The notes beneath the pieces were generated by a model. It saw only the letters and a program-made list of their open reading frames with translations. It did no database searches and was not told the DNA's origin. From Helopsaltes ochotensis (lineage: Eukaryota; Chordata; Aves; Passeriformes; Locustellidae): a stretch of DNA of 64,000 nt. Within the stretch, counting starts at the first letter, position 1; each line of letters opens with the position of its first letter. Positions 22,471 through 33,470 of this stretch are shown piece after piece. The position numbers and the translations under genes were made by a program. The stretch spans positions 223,054 to 287,053 of the forward strand of contig VXBM01001010.1 in assembly GCA_013400155.1 (NCBI GenBank). Direction: 5' to 3'.

Positions 22471-22840
22471 CAGAGCTTTCCTTCTTTCCCCTTTTCATTC
22501 GGACGGCGGCGTTCAGCAGTTGGGCTGAATGGGCAGCAGTGATGAACAAGGAGGTTGGAGCTGCCTCAGCTCCGGGGACAAAGAGGGGAAGTGGCTGAAC
22601 TCGAGGTTATTACTTTGTCTGGAGCTCCTAGGCAGGCACCACGGCGTAAATAGAGCCGCTTGTTTGTTGATCCCCACTGCCATGGCAGCTCAGGGCAAGC
22701 TGCTGCATTCATGTGTTTATTGCTGAAGCAGCCAGCGCTGGTTTTTTTGGGATTCTCTCACTCCGTGCCCAGTACAGCTGGGTTGCCCCTGCACGTGTGG
22801 TTGCACAGTCCAAAAGGATGAGAGAAAAGTTTGGGAGAGA

Positions 22841-23125
22841 GTAACGACTGCTGTCTCGTCGAGATAGGAGACAGGAAAGGACCACGCTCACACACTGAAC
22901 CGTCCAAGGCAAAAAAGGGCTGTTTATTTACAAATCTTTACATTTTTAGAATTCTAAAGGTGACCAGGGATTGGAGAGTGAAGTTGCCACCTCTCCAACC
23001 ACACTGGTCAGACCAACAGTCCATCAACTCTCTCCTCCTCCATGAAAGTATGAAAAACAACTTATTGTTTACATTTAAGTGCGTGAGAAACTCCATTACA
23101 GAAATGAAAATATCAGAAGGCTCAG
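22841..23125 (-). mobile_element. LTR-like dispersed repeat, copy 2 (avian ERV-type)
   Basis: This is the second, better preserved copy of the repeat at 16782-17040. On the minus strand it reads through an AAATAAACAGCCC polyadenylation segment and then CTCCTATCTCGACGAGACA towards the element end near 22841. The extent on the U3 side is uncertain. No gag or pol frames flank it, so it is most likely a solo LTR. Confidence 0.6.
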
Positions 23126-23913
23126 TAACTTAAGAACAGCAGGGCGGCACTGTCTGTGTTTGGCTGGAGAACTGCTGGTGGGTAGTGGTGATTCCCCTGC
23201 AGGTAACGGTTTGGAAATAACTCTGCCTCCTGGACACACGCTGGATTTAAAGGCAGAATTGAGGTAAGGAGGGTGGGAAAGGTGTTTGCCCTTATTTTCA
23301 TGCTGATAGTCATGATGCATGACAGGACTAAATGACTTATCTTAGCCGTGTTTGTCAGCTCAGTGAGGTTTGGCTTGACACCAAGAAGGGACCTCCACTG
23401 TCTGGGCTCTAAATAGGAATCTTAAACAAATAAAACAGACTGTGCTGGAAAGGCACGTGCTGAAGCTCTCCACTGCATCCTTGTGGCATTCAACACCCTC
23501 TGCCCATCACCAGGAGCAGCCATGCAGGGGCTAAAGAATGTGGGAGTAGTCCATGTGGCAAAGGATTTACCAGCCTGATCTCTGCTTCTGCTTGTGTGTG
23601 TATCCCAAGGGCCATTGCTTGAGCCAAAATGCCCACGTGCTGAGAAATTGCAACTTGCATTGCCTGCTGTTTTTGCTAGAAATAAATACGAGTACTTGGT
23701 TAGGCTGGTGAGGTGGGAGAAGAGGGGTTCAGCTTCATTCAGCATCTTTGCCCTGTGTGTGTGGATCTGGGGAGCAGAGCAGGTGTTTGGTGGGACACGG
23801 GCAAGGGAGACACCTGAGTGTTACTGCTTGGGGACCTTGGCGTCAGGAGTGACAAGGAAATTGCCCTTGCAGCTCACTGGGAGTTATTTTCAGTGAGGAA
23901 ACCACTAACCTGC

Positions 23914-24072
23914 CCTGTGGCCCTGGTGGTTCCTGTGGCCCCGGTGGTTCCTGTGGCCCCGGTGGTTCCTGTGGCCCCGGTGGTTCCTGTGGCCCCGGTG
24001 GTTCCTGTGGCCCCGGTGGTTCCTGTGGCCCTGGTGGTTCCTGTGGCCCTGGTGGTTCCTGTGGCCCCGGTG
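23914..24072. repeat. 18-bp minisatellite, about 8.8 copies
   Basis: Perfectly phased array of the unit CCTGTGGCCCYGGTGGTT. Units differ only at position 11, where C gives a CpG and T lacks it; the order along the array is T,C,C,C,C,C,T,T,C (last unit partial). Because 18 is divisible by three, all frames stay open and give artefactual repeat peptides (PVAPVV on the plus strand, GPQEPP on the minus strand). Confidence 0.95.
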
Positions 24073-24074
24073 CC

Positions 24075-25700
24075 TGCTTTTGCAAGGCGGCAGTTACAGA
24101 TCAAGGATTGCTTGCCTGCACCCTGTCTGCAACTGAGACAGGCAGCAAGGAAGTTGAGGCTTTGATTTTGTCTTTCTCTTTTCATTTCATGTCTCTTCCC
24201 TCCTTTGAAGTGGGACACCAAGACACCTCTGAAAGAGCTCATGTTGGAATTATGAAATTTCCAACCTGGTATTCCTGGTCCAGTGCTAATTTACCTGTTC
24301 AGCAGGTGCCCGGGGGGCCACTAATTATTTTGGTAAAGCATGAGGAGTTCCCCAGGTCTGGCTAAAGGGCATGGGTATGTCACTGTCACTAAGCATGCTT
24401 AGTCAAAACAGCAAGAAAAATTGGCCTTCAATACACCAAAGTCAGTGTAGTAGTATTTGTAGAGAACAGCTATTATCTTAGTATATTTGACAAAAGTTAA
24501 TTGTCTCTGTGACAATCAGTGTAGTAGTCAGCCTGTCCCTGTAAAGGAGGGGAAAAAATTCTTCATTTATAAGCGATTCATTAAGTAGCATTAAAGCTGT
24601 CTCTGAAGACAAAATAATCTTTTTAAAGAGGACTCAAGGTAGTGGGAAGGAAGATTAATGCCTCAGCTATTTTTCAATTATGTAAGCTTCCATTTATTAC
24701 AGTACACCTGGATTAACCGTTTGCATGCATGTACCTACTCTCCCTGGTGTCGTTCTGGTACTGAAGGGTTCTGGTTTCTGACCCTAATTCTGGTGCCTTC
24801 TCCTGCCATCACATTCATGATCCTTGCACAATCAAATGAGCCTAAATTCTTCTAACACACTGGGGATACTTATTTCAGCATGATTTATGTCAGCAGTTCT
24901 GGTAAAGCGTAATTAAAAAGGTCTCATTGATACCTCTGCCTTCATTTTTTTTCCCTTGCCACTGCTTCCTAGAGCGCTTGCCTTGTCTTAATTGAAGCAG
25001 TGAAGAGTCCATTTAGCAGGAAGGTGGGAGGAAACAGCCTGAAGATCATTCATCTAAATCACTCCAGTGATGAAAACAGTTGCTCACTACATCTATCATA
25101 ATTTGTTCTAAGTTTCTTACGGAAGATTAGTTGCTGCAACCACGCAGATGCACACATGCCTGGCAGACCTCTGCAGACATTCCCATCCAGGACAGTAACT
25201 CCAGGCTGAGGAAAACGACTGCTTTTTGCAGGTATAAATTACACAGCAAAAACTGGCCAGATGAAAAGCCCTTTCTTGTGTTTTTCCAGTTGCATTCATT
25301 TAATGAAATGTTACACCCCCTTTACCTTGCTGTGTGAGCAAAGTTTTTTAAGTGTGAGGCCAAAATAATTTTGAGTGGTTTTGGTGCTCTTGCCAAGACA
25401 TTTGTATGTAAAGTTCAGGTCCTTTGAAGTCACATCCCAGTTCTCCACAGCTGAAACACACCTGACAACATCTTATGAATGGTGCAAAACTGACAGAGAA
25501 GAGCAGAGTGAAGGTGAAAGGATATGTCCATGAGAGTTGACCTTACTCCTGTCTGCAGGTATGTCCTGAGCAGAGCAGCTGAAAGCCCATGAACAAAATT
25601 CTTTGGTTTACACGGAGAAAATATTTTCAAAACTACGCAGAATTCAGCGCAGAGTGTCAAAAGGGAGCCAAAAGAAGCTACATATCAAGCCAAAATGCTG
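24075..25700. other. Intergenic, no gene recognised
   Basis: AT-rich and without recognised repeats or splice-supported frames. It contains ATTA-rich stretches around 24590-24730 and 24880-24950 that could be regulatory, but nothing specific supports that. Confidence 0.5.
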
Positions 25701-25704
25701 TCTT

Positions 25705-25806
25705 TAGCAACCTGGTGTTCCTGAAAATGTCCCTGCCCGTGGCACGGGGAACTGGAATTGAATGATCTTTAAGGTCCTTTCCAACTCAAACCATTCCATG
25801 GTTCTA
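25705..25806 (+). mobile_element. CR1 LINE 3'-end fragment
   Basis: Plus-strand CR1 terminus: AGCAACCTGG, TGTCCCTGCCCGTGGCACGG, AATGATCTTTAAGGTCC, TTTCCAACTCAAACCATTCC and a terminal ATGGTTCTA, the decayed form of ATGATTCTA. It is 5'-truncated, as usual for CR1. Confidence 0.9.
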
Positions 25807-25981
25807 CAGTACCCCTATTTTCTCTTTTCTGCCTTTGTTCTCTAAACAAGGCCGAGAGCTCATGTGGTTGTGGTATTGCAGCCACAGTCTGACCACAGTG
25901 GTTTGGTGACTTCTAGCTCATGCTGGTGTGGAATAAAGCACAGGAGGTGCCTGAAAACCCCAGCCATGGGGCTGGGCTGAG

Positions 25982-26171
25982 GGAGCTGGGCATCCCAACT
26001 GGAGGAGCTGGATATCCCGATGGAGGGAGCTAGGTATCCTAATGGAAGGAGCTGAGTATCCTAATTGAAGGAGCTGGGTATCCTAATGGAAGGAGCTGAG
26101 TATCCTAATTGAAGGAGCTGGGTATCCTAATGGAAGGAGCTGAGTATCCTAATTGAAGGAGCTGGGTATCC
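25982..26171. repeat. 22-bp minisatellite, 8 copies plus a partial, dimeric higher-order pattern
   Basis: The unit starts GGAGCTGGGTATCCTAAT and repeats every 22 bases. From the third unit on, two variants alternate (GCTGAG...AATTGAA and GCTGGG...AATGGAA), so the effective homogenised period is 44 bases. The first two units are more diverged. The array ends directly at the edge of the following CpG island. Confidence 0.93.
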
Positions 26172-26579
26172 CGGCTGAGCGCTGTTTTCCTGCGGCTGAG
26201 CAGCCGCTGAGCGAGGGGGCCCCCGCGTTACTGCTGGGGCTTCTGCGGTGCACACATTACAAGGCGTAAAAAGTCCTAAAGCGAAAGCGAATGACCTTAT
26301 TCTGGCGTAATTGGTCGAAAAACTCCCTGCGGGGATGGGTTTGCCTGAGGGGCGGCTGGCTGGGAGCGGAGCCGTGGGGCAGCGGGAAGCAAAGGCTCCG
26401 GGAAAGGCTTCAAGGACTCGAGGTGGGAAACTTCGACTCGTAATCGCTCCCGAGGGCGGGGACCGGGCGAGCGGGGCGGCGGCAGGAGGCGGGAGGGGTG
26501 CGGGTGCCGGTGCCGGTGCCCCCGGGGGCGGCTGCGGGGCTCCGAGCCGGTGCCGGTACGGGTGGCAGTGCCGGTGCGG

Positions 26580-27349
26580 NNNNNNNNNNNNNNNNNNNNN
26601 NNNNNNNNNNNNNNNNNNNNNNNNNNNNNNNNNNNNNNNNNNNNNNNNNNNNNNNNNNNNNNNNNNNNNNNNNNNNNNNNNNNNNNNNNNNNNNNNNNNN
26701 NNNNNNNNNNNNNNNNNNNNNNNNNNNNNNNNNNNNNNNNNNNNNNNNNNNNNNNNNNNNNNNNNNNNNNNNNNNNNNNNNNNNNNNNNNNNNNNNNNNN
26801 NNNNNNNNNNNNNNNNNNNNNNNNNNNNNNNNNNNNNNNNNNNNNNNNNNNNNNNNNNNNNNNNNNNNNNNNNNNNNNNNNNNNNNNNNNNNNNNNNNNN
26901 NNNNNNNNNNNNNNNNNNNNNNNNNNNNNNNNNNNNNNNNNNNNNNNNNNNNNNNNNNNNNNNNNNNNNNNNNNNNNNNNNNNNNNNNNNNNNNNNNNNN
27001 NNNNNNNNNNNNNNNNNNNNNNNNNNNNNNNNNNNNNNNNNNNNNNNNNNNNNNNNNNNNNNNNNNNNNNNNNNNNNNNNNNNNNNNNNNNNNNNNNNNN
27101 NNNNNNNNNNNNNNNNNNNNNNNNNNNNNNNNNNNNNNNNNNNNNNNNNNNNNNNNNNNNNNNNNNNNNNNNNNNNNNNNNNNNNNNNNNNNNNNNNNNN
27201 NNNNNNNNNNNNNNNNNNNNNNNNNNNNNNNNNNNNNNNNNNNNNNNNNNNNNNNNNNNNNNNNNNNNNNNNNNNNNNNNNNNNNNNNNNNNNNNNNNNN
27301 NNNNNNNNNNNNNNNNNNNNNNNNNNNNNNNNNNNNNNNNNNNNNNNNN
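26580..27349. other. Assembly gap (770 N)
   Basis: A run of N inside the CpG island. GC-rich promoter and first-exon sequence is often lost in bird assemblies. Any transcription start and first exon of the downstream gene may be hidden here. Confidence 1.
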
Positions 27350-27410
27350 GGCCCGGCCGCTGAGGGCAGCTCCGCCGGGGTGCCATGTGCCCCCGGCCGC
27401 GGGCTCCGAG

Positions 27411-27437
27411 ATGCCGGAGCAGTGCCCGCCCTCCCCG
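27411..27437 (+). CDS. Hypothetical first coding exon of an unidentified gene
   Basis: ATG at 27411 in the CpG island is followed by nine codons (MPEQCPPSP) and the good donor CCGGTGAGCG at 27438. An overlapping upstream ATG at 27385 opens a short frame ending at the TGA in that donor, so it behaves as a possible upstream ORF. The protein is unknown to me. If unspliced, the frame runs 84 codons to 27665 in proline- and arginine-rich low-complexity sequence, which looks like CpG-island read-through. Confidence 0.25.
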
Positions 27438-27543
27438 GTGAGCGGGCTGCCGCCGGGGTCCCGGCTCACTCTCTCTGCCCGTCCCGTCCCGTCCCGCTGC
27501 TGCCGCTGCCGTCCTCCGACTTTTCGAAACTTTTGTCCCCCAG

Positions 27544-27573
27544 AGGCAGCTGCAAACGGAGGAGCCAGCTCAG
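27544..27573 (+). CDS. Hypothetical 30-nt micro-exon following 27411-27437
   Basis: The pyrimidine-rich acceptor ACTTTTGTCCCCCAG ends at 27543 and donor GTAAAG begins at 27574. Joined to the preceding candidate exon the frame is kept (phase 0) and adds RQLQTEEPAQ. A second acceptor/donor pair of the same style (CTTCAG before 27597, GTGAGG at 27632) bounds a further 36-nt segment. No downstream exon was recognised, so this may equally be noncoding. Confidence 0.22.
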
Positions 27574-27699
27574 GTAAAGCCCACGTCCCTTCAGGCGAGC
27601 CGCGCTGGGAGGAGCGGGGCAGAGGCGCAGGTGAGGACGGCTCCGAGTGCCGCGTCAGGTGCTGAGCGAGAGCGCTCGGCTTTTTGAGACGGGTCCATT

Positions 27700-30600
27700 A
27701 CAGCGCTGTACGCTTGCTTTTTTTGTGTTCCAGCCTTTCAGTGTCTTAGTATTTTTATCATAAATCTGCTACGCTGAAAGCAGAGTGAAGAATTTACTTG
27801 TTTTTTCCGCTGTCAATTTGGAAGTCTGCTTTGCAGCCTTATCTATGGACCTCCCTAATGAATTCATCTAGGAACATTGTTAAACAGGTATTATTCAGTA
27901 TTTTTAAGAAAGCTGTATTATTTGAGGGTGTAAATGACTTTCCTTTAAATTCTTGTTGTTTTAGCAAAGAAATAGTCTCGGATATCAGTATTAACAGAGA
28001 ACTTATACTGAATATAAGTTGCTCTGTAATGAGTTTTAAGTAGTCTGTGTAGTACTGCTTAAATTGTACCATAGAGTATGTTTTGCTGAGGGCTATATCA
28101 CTGTCTGCTTTTATAGAGAGAGACATAAAATGACCTTCAGTTTTATAGCTTGTAAAATGGCTTTAATGAAATATCCGTGGTGTTTATGATGTGCAAGTTG
28201 CAAGTATTTTGAAATGCTGATGTCTCACTGTCTCTCTCGGTCTTCTGTAAATGAGCAGTAACTCAACAGGGTTCAGTAAAAGTACCTGATGGAATAAGGC
28301 TGACAGGACAATTTCACTCCGGTGCCTCTAACATTTGATTGATTTATTAATGATAGAGAGCACAGAAATGGCCATTGGCTTGGGCAGGCGCTGGATGCAG
28401 TGACCTCGAATAGCGAGTTGCTTTTTAACTGGTACATAAAATGCTTCCCATAGTACACAGACAGGCTGTACTGGGTTTATGAGAAACTGCAGTATAGTTG
28501 GAAAAGCTATTTGCTCTTCTCTTCAGCTTTGCTTTAAAATATGAGTGCTGCGAGCTTGTAATCAGTGGTTCTGGGGAAGAAAAAGAAGCACCCTATCCTT
28601 CTCCCCAAGTTAACTAGGTGTTTATGTTATCTGGTTGCAAGCAGATTTGAAGCTATTAACTGCTTTTATTACCTTTCAAATCGTTGATCACTTGAATGCA
28701 TTTCGTGTTTTAAGACTGCCTGCGCTGTGAGTTAAAGCTCCCGTGAAAGTGAAAAAGAACAGCTTTGTGTTGAAGTGATCACGGAGATATTTTCCAGATC
28801 TTAGTCCTTGTCAGTAGCCTGTTGTCTGCTCTCTGTACAAGCTGTCAGCGTGCACGAATAAAGTCAACACAAGTGCAAACAGCGCTAACCTTCCTCATTT
28901 GAGGGGACGTGGCTCTTGTTGCACACAGAACCTTAGTGTGACAGACTTTGAAGCAGTGGCAAGTCCCAAGACCCATCCTATTTAGCTCACCTGAGCACTG
29001 TTCCTCCTTCAAGTCCCAGCCTAAAGTGGGAATGCCTGTGCTAAATCACGAAGGGGTTCAGCAGCAGGAGGGCGAGGTGGTCAGGCAGTGGTGGTGGGCT
29101 GATTCAGTGAAATGTTAAACCTTCATCCAAGCGTTGTCACCTCGTGTTGCCGAAAAGATCATAGGTGCTTAGGGTGTTCGGACAGTACTGCATCTCTCTG
29201 TGTTGGGAAGTAAGCGGTCTGTCAGCCTGCCTGGACACAGGACAAAAAGTCAGGGATCTCAGCTCAGTTCCTGCTCCTCCTGACATGTGAGCAGCCACGT
29301 GAATGAGAGGGGCTCATCTGGAGCCCAGCAGCCAGATTGAAGTCCTTTGGACAAAGAGTTTATCTCCTCATGTGCAAATATACCCAAAGCCCGTTCAATA
29401 AGTGAAAAGGGCACCTGTGATGGCTGTGTCAGCTCTTGCCAAATCCTGAAGGGATCGAGTCCTGCGCTTCTGGAGCTGGTTCACGCAAGGTTACCCAGCT
29501 GGAGCTAAAATTGTATTGTCAGGATAAGCTGGATTCAGGCTGGGGTGTGTAAGTGGCACTGCCTCAGTAGCTGTGGTGGGTGATCACTCTTGTGAGGGTG
29601 GGGTTTTTGGTCCTTTCCCTGGATGCTTCTGAAGAACTTGACACTTCAGCGCTGCCCACAGCTACAACGCCACGTAGCTACAAGAGTGTGAATGCTGGGC
29701 AGCATCTCACATCAGCATTTGCCTGGAACTGAGCAAAGACAAGGAGGTGAGTGGTGCCTGTGGGCAGGGGAAGCTGGGATTCACTGAAAGCCCCAGGGTG
29801 TCCTTTGTGGTAGACAGTTCACATCCACAGCTGACTGCTCAGCCAGTCGTGCTGGAGAACTTCTGGTGTTAGGCTTTCCTACATCCAGCTACCTGGACAC
29901 TTGGAGGTATTTGCGTGGGCAGAGACGTTCAAAAAAAGCTCTAGGTTTTGGTCTGTATGCCCACAGTGCAGGGCAGTGACATGATTGAGGGTGGAGGGTG
30001 TGAGGAACAGCCCTGCTCCTCTCACAGGAAAGATGTCCATATGTCTTTATGGCAGGGGTGAAATTTTTTGGCAGCTGAAAACTTTGACAAACCTGACCAT
30101 CCTGCTTTTTGTTCTGGGCACTGGGGGAGTTGAGAAGAACTTGCTCTTTCAAGAGAAATCACACTGCTTCTCTTTCCACCTGGGAAGGTATAATGTAAGT
30201 CAGTGTGTCCAGTGTTGTTACTGGAGGGTGCTCAGAGTGCTGAGCACAGAATAGGACCCAAGTAAGAAACAGTGGTAGTGAGCTGTGTATAATGTGGCAC
30301 GTGCAGGATCAGGACCAGCCAAAGGCTGCTGGCATGGCTGAGTTTACAGCTTTCCATTCTGGCTCTGGCCAGCTTTCCAAGTGTGAAAATCTGCTCTAAA
30401 ACCAGCCAATATTTTTCAATGAGTTAGCCTGCTCCCTAGGCAGAGCCTCTGGCAATACCCTTCTCTAGTTCTTCTGAACTCTCTGAAAACTCAGGCACAC
30501 AGCCCAAACACGCATTCCCTGGAAGCCCATGTCTCCCAGCAGTGCTGCCTGGAGCTTTGTGTGCAGAGAGCAATTTCTGCTGCCTCCTAAGCCCTTTTTG

Positions 30601-30735
30601 CTCTTGGGAACATCATCTCTGGGGATCCAAAACCTCTCTAGGGGCAGGCAGTGCAGGTACAACTCTAACGGGGTCACTGGGCTCAACTTTTTAATCCTCT
30701 GGATGTACACTCTACACTGTTTGCATAGCAGGAGG
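27700..30735. other. Probable intron or intergenic, nothing recognised
   Basis: AT-rich sequence directly downstream of the CpG island, without recognised repeats. If a gene starts in the island, this is its first large intron. No exon with protein homology or paired splice sites was recognised. Confidence 0.45.
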
Positions 30736-30739
30736 GATT

Positions 30740-30870
30740 TTGTTCTTGAGCTGTCACTGCAGCCAAAGTCGGGCGTCACACAGAAGTCTGCATGTATTAT
30801 GTCAACACAGTTACCTTTGTCACCCAGATGCACGCTCTGAGCAGAAACACTAGATCTGTTTGACAAGCCC
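30740..30870 (-). mobile_element. Possible ancient CR1-like reverse-transcriptase fragment
   Basis: The minus-strand frame contains LGDKGNCVDIIHADFC, which resembles the CR1 ORF2 reverse-transcriptase segment around the YLDFCKAFD-type motif (VD-[IV]-[IV]-x-x-DFC). The similarity is short and the flanking residues do not follow the family, so it is either very old or chance. Confidence 0.3.
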
Positions 30871-31379
30871 TCCAGACAGAGAGCCGTGTTGACTAACAGG
30901 AGTTGTGTTTCCATCCCTGGGTGCTGGCCACTCCCTGCCCTGCTGGGAGCACGGGCAGGGTGACCAGCCTGCACTTCCCGGGTCAGCCGTTTGCCCTCTG
31001 GAAATACTGGCACCGTGCTAAGTTTTTTGTTTGCTTGAGCGGGGCTTTTTATTTATTATTTCAAGACCTCTGGAACTTCCTGGCTGGCCTGGGACGTGCT
31101 TCTGGTTTGTTTTTTTCTTTTAAAGTCAATGTTAGGAATTTGGGTGAGCTCCTTCATAGGCTCCGAGTCCAGGTTTTCCCGTTACAGATGTGAAGGATGG
31201 TTAGCAGATGGTGTTGGGGATCTTCCCAACTCGCTTCTCAGAGAGTTTTGCTATGGCTGAGATTTAAGTCATCCTTATTTGCCGAGATAAAATGTAATGC
31301 TTATACTTTCTGCGTCCTCTGTATCAAGATACTTTCACTGTACTTTTTTAGCCTCAAGCCTAATGTATTGATAGATAGT

Positions 31380-31600
31380 TGTTTTTTTCCTGATAGACCT
31401 ATTGACTCTATGTTTTTTTAAATGTCTTTTAGGTTTCTTTATAAAATGTGTTGAATTCTATAAAATTTGCTCTAATTTCACCATGGATTTCTGGTTGGGT
31501 TTTTTTTTTTAACTTTTTTTTTTTAAATTTGGCTCTTGTCTTCAAAAAATCCTATTTTAAACCAAATATTTTTTTAAAAATATACTGCTGCTTTTCTTGG
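31380..31600. repeat. T-rich / AT-rich low-complexity region
   Basis: Several homopolymer T runs (near 31499-31526 and others) and TTTAAA words within about 220 bases. No retroelement body precedes them, so a simple low-complexity label is safest. Confidence 0.6.
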
Positions 31601-31604
31601 TGGG

Positions 31605-33465
31605 AAAGAGGGCTCTACTAAGGCATCTTTAAACATCCTCCAATAAGCATTGTCACACTTACTTATATTTAGATGTTTTCTCTCAGTTATTTTTGTGTCT
31701 GATTCTTTCTAGTTTTGTGAAACTGACCTTTAGGAGATGTTGTTTTGGACCATGTTCTGTTTCCTTACCTCAAATGTAGCTGGGAACCGTGATGAGTTTT
31801 CTTCCAGCTACTGCAGGATTTCCTTGTCCTAGAAAGCTATCTATTATATGTAGGTGTTGAGATTTATTTTTTTTTTAGCACCACAAACCCTCCAGCATCT
31901 GCCACAAGCCTGAAATTACATCTCTTCTTGCTGTACATTGTGGGTAGATGCTTCAGGAGCTGCTCATCTGTTCCACTGATTCACTTGTCTCCAGCAAACT
32001 CCCACCAGCGCTGCTGATGTATCCAGCCCATGGCCCCCCAAAATGAGGGGGGCCCTGCTGCAGGTGGCTGGGCTTTCTGGGGTGCTCTAGTGAGGGGAGC
32101 AGGCTGTGTGTTGGTTAAACAGTGAGAGAAGGTTGCTGGCACTCCAGGGTCTCCCTCTGCCCACCTGCTGGGTGCTCTGATGTGCAAGGGTGGCACCCAG
32201 CACGCCCTGGCCCTTCAGCAGGGATGGGTGAGCTGCTGACAAATGTCCCTGCTCTTGAGGGGGACAGGCCATGCCAGTGGTTGCTTTTAGGTGAGTTTGC
32301 CATCTCCAGCTGACTGCCAGGGCTCCCCCCTGTGCCACTGACGATGGGAATGGCACCTGCAGCATTGGGGCGGCTCCGGAGAAGCCTGGCTGGGGCTGGG
32401 GCTCAGCACAGCGAGGGCATGGGCTGCAGGGCTGCTGCAGGGTTGGTGAAAGTGGGCTCCTGTGGGCTGTGGTGGGCTCTGGGAGCAGCACAGCCGGAGT
32501 GCAGGTGGGTGCTGCAGTGAGGCTGCGGGAGGTGGGAGAAGCAGGAGTGACAGTGGGATGGACCTGTGAGAAAATCAGTTTGGATTAAGGTGAAGTGCAA
32601 ACGTTAAGTGTAGTAGGAGCATAAAGTGGAGCAGTCTTGACCTGTCTTTTCCTAGAAGATGTCTTGCACAGTGAGACACAGAGACGTGGCATTTGTTCAG
32701 GCTGTGTCGGAGCCACGGGCACAGCCCCATGGCCAAACTGTTTTGGGGAGGTCTCTGATGGCATCACCTGCTCCTGCGTTGGTGAGGGTTCAGGCTGGAT
32801 TCCCACCCAGCCCTGGCACATCCCTCCTTCCAGCATGCTGCTCTGGGCTCCTCCTGGGCTGTGTCTGCAGTGCCAAGGAGGAGGCTCGGCCACTGTCTTG
32901 CTCCAAGTGGCGTTAGTGGCCTCATGCCGTGCTGCTCCCATGCTGTGCTCCCAGAGCTCCGGAGGAAGCAGCAGCTCCCTCTGGCATGAGCAGCTCCTAA
33001 GCTGCCTTGTAGCACCGTAGCTTCAGAAATGTTTCTAAATTGGTCCTTCGTGCAGCTCCGTTGGTGTTCCCAAGGGGATTCCATCCCATCAACTCTGTGA
33101 GGTCAAAGCTTCCAGTGTTTGGGTTTGCTTTTTTTTCTTTTCTGTTTCTTTTCTTTTTTTTTTTTTTTCAGGGAAAAAAGTCTTTATGTAGATGGGAGTA
33201 TTTTTAGGAACGCTGGATCTCAGGAGCCCCTTTGTGAAACTCTGTGTAACTCCCAGCAGCAACTTTTGCTCCTCCCGCTCCCAAACCCCAGCTTGGAGCA
33301 GGACTTGAACACAACCCTGTAAGTCGTGGATATGTGGCTGGGGAGTGGAGTTTGGAGCACTGTTAGTCACTCAGTAAGTCAGCAGTGCTCAGCGTGCACT
33401 TCAGGTGTTCCAGTGGTTCGGGAGGCAGATGGTATGTGGTCAAGTGATAAATATGTGATTGGAGA
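31605..33465. other. No gene recognised
   Basis: Non-repetitive sequence, GC-richer from about 31980 to 33000. Long open frames occur on both strands there but have neither family signatures nor splice support. A T-rich run lies at about 33126-33170. Confidence 0.5.
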
Positions 33466-33470
33466 GGAAT

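Larger units (their letters stand above)
26180..27680. promoter_or_regulatory. Second CpG island, interrupted by an assembly gap
   Basis: Both sides of the gap are extremely GC- and CpG-rich, with GGTGCC repeats on the left (about 26499-26580) and GTCCC repeats on the right (about 27480-27495), unlike the surrounding AT-rich DNA. This is typical of a promoter of an ordinary or developmental gene. Splice-donor-like sequences on the plus strand (27438, 27574 and 27632) suggest plus-strand transcription. The gene is not identified. Human synteny (HMGB3, then GPR50, then VMA21) suggests candidates, but no residue-level match is seen. Confidence 0.75.

Noticed and set aside
16782..23125. A complete provirus bounded by the two LTR-like segments
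   Set aside because: No gag, pol or env-like frames, and no primer-binding-site or polypurine-tract context recognised between the copies.
23843..24085. Collagen-like GPQEPP repeat frame on the minus strand, and the PVAPVV frame on the plus strand
   Set aside because: Both are translations of the 18-bp minisatellite, whose length is divisible by three; there is no gene context.
26127..27665. Several 350-420 codon open frames through the CpG island
   Set aside because: They are open only because they run across 770 N; the real sequence on either side is GC-rich low complexity.
27411..27665. 84-codon unspliced frame starting MPEQCPPSP
   Set aside because: Past 27437 it runs through a good splice donor and proline/arginine-rich CpG-island sequence, so the unspliced form is unlikely to be a protein.
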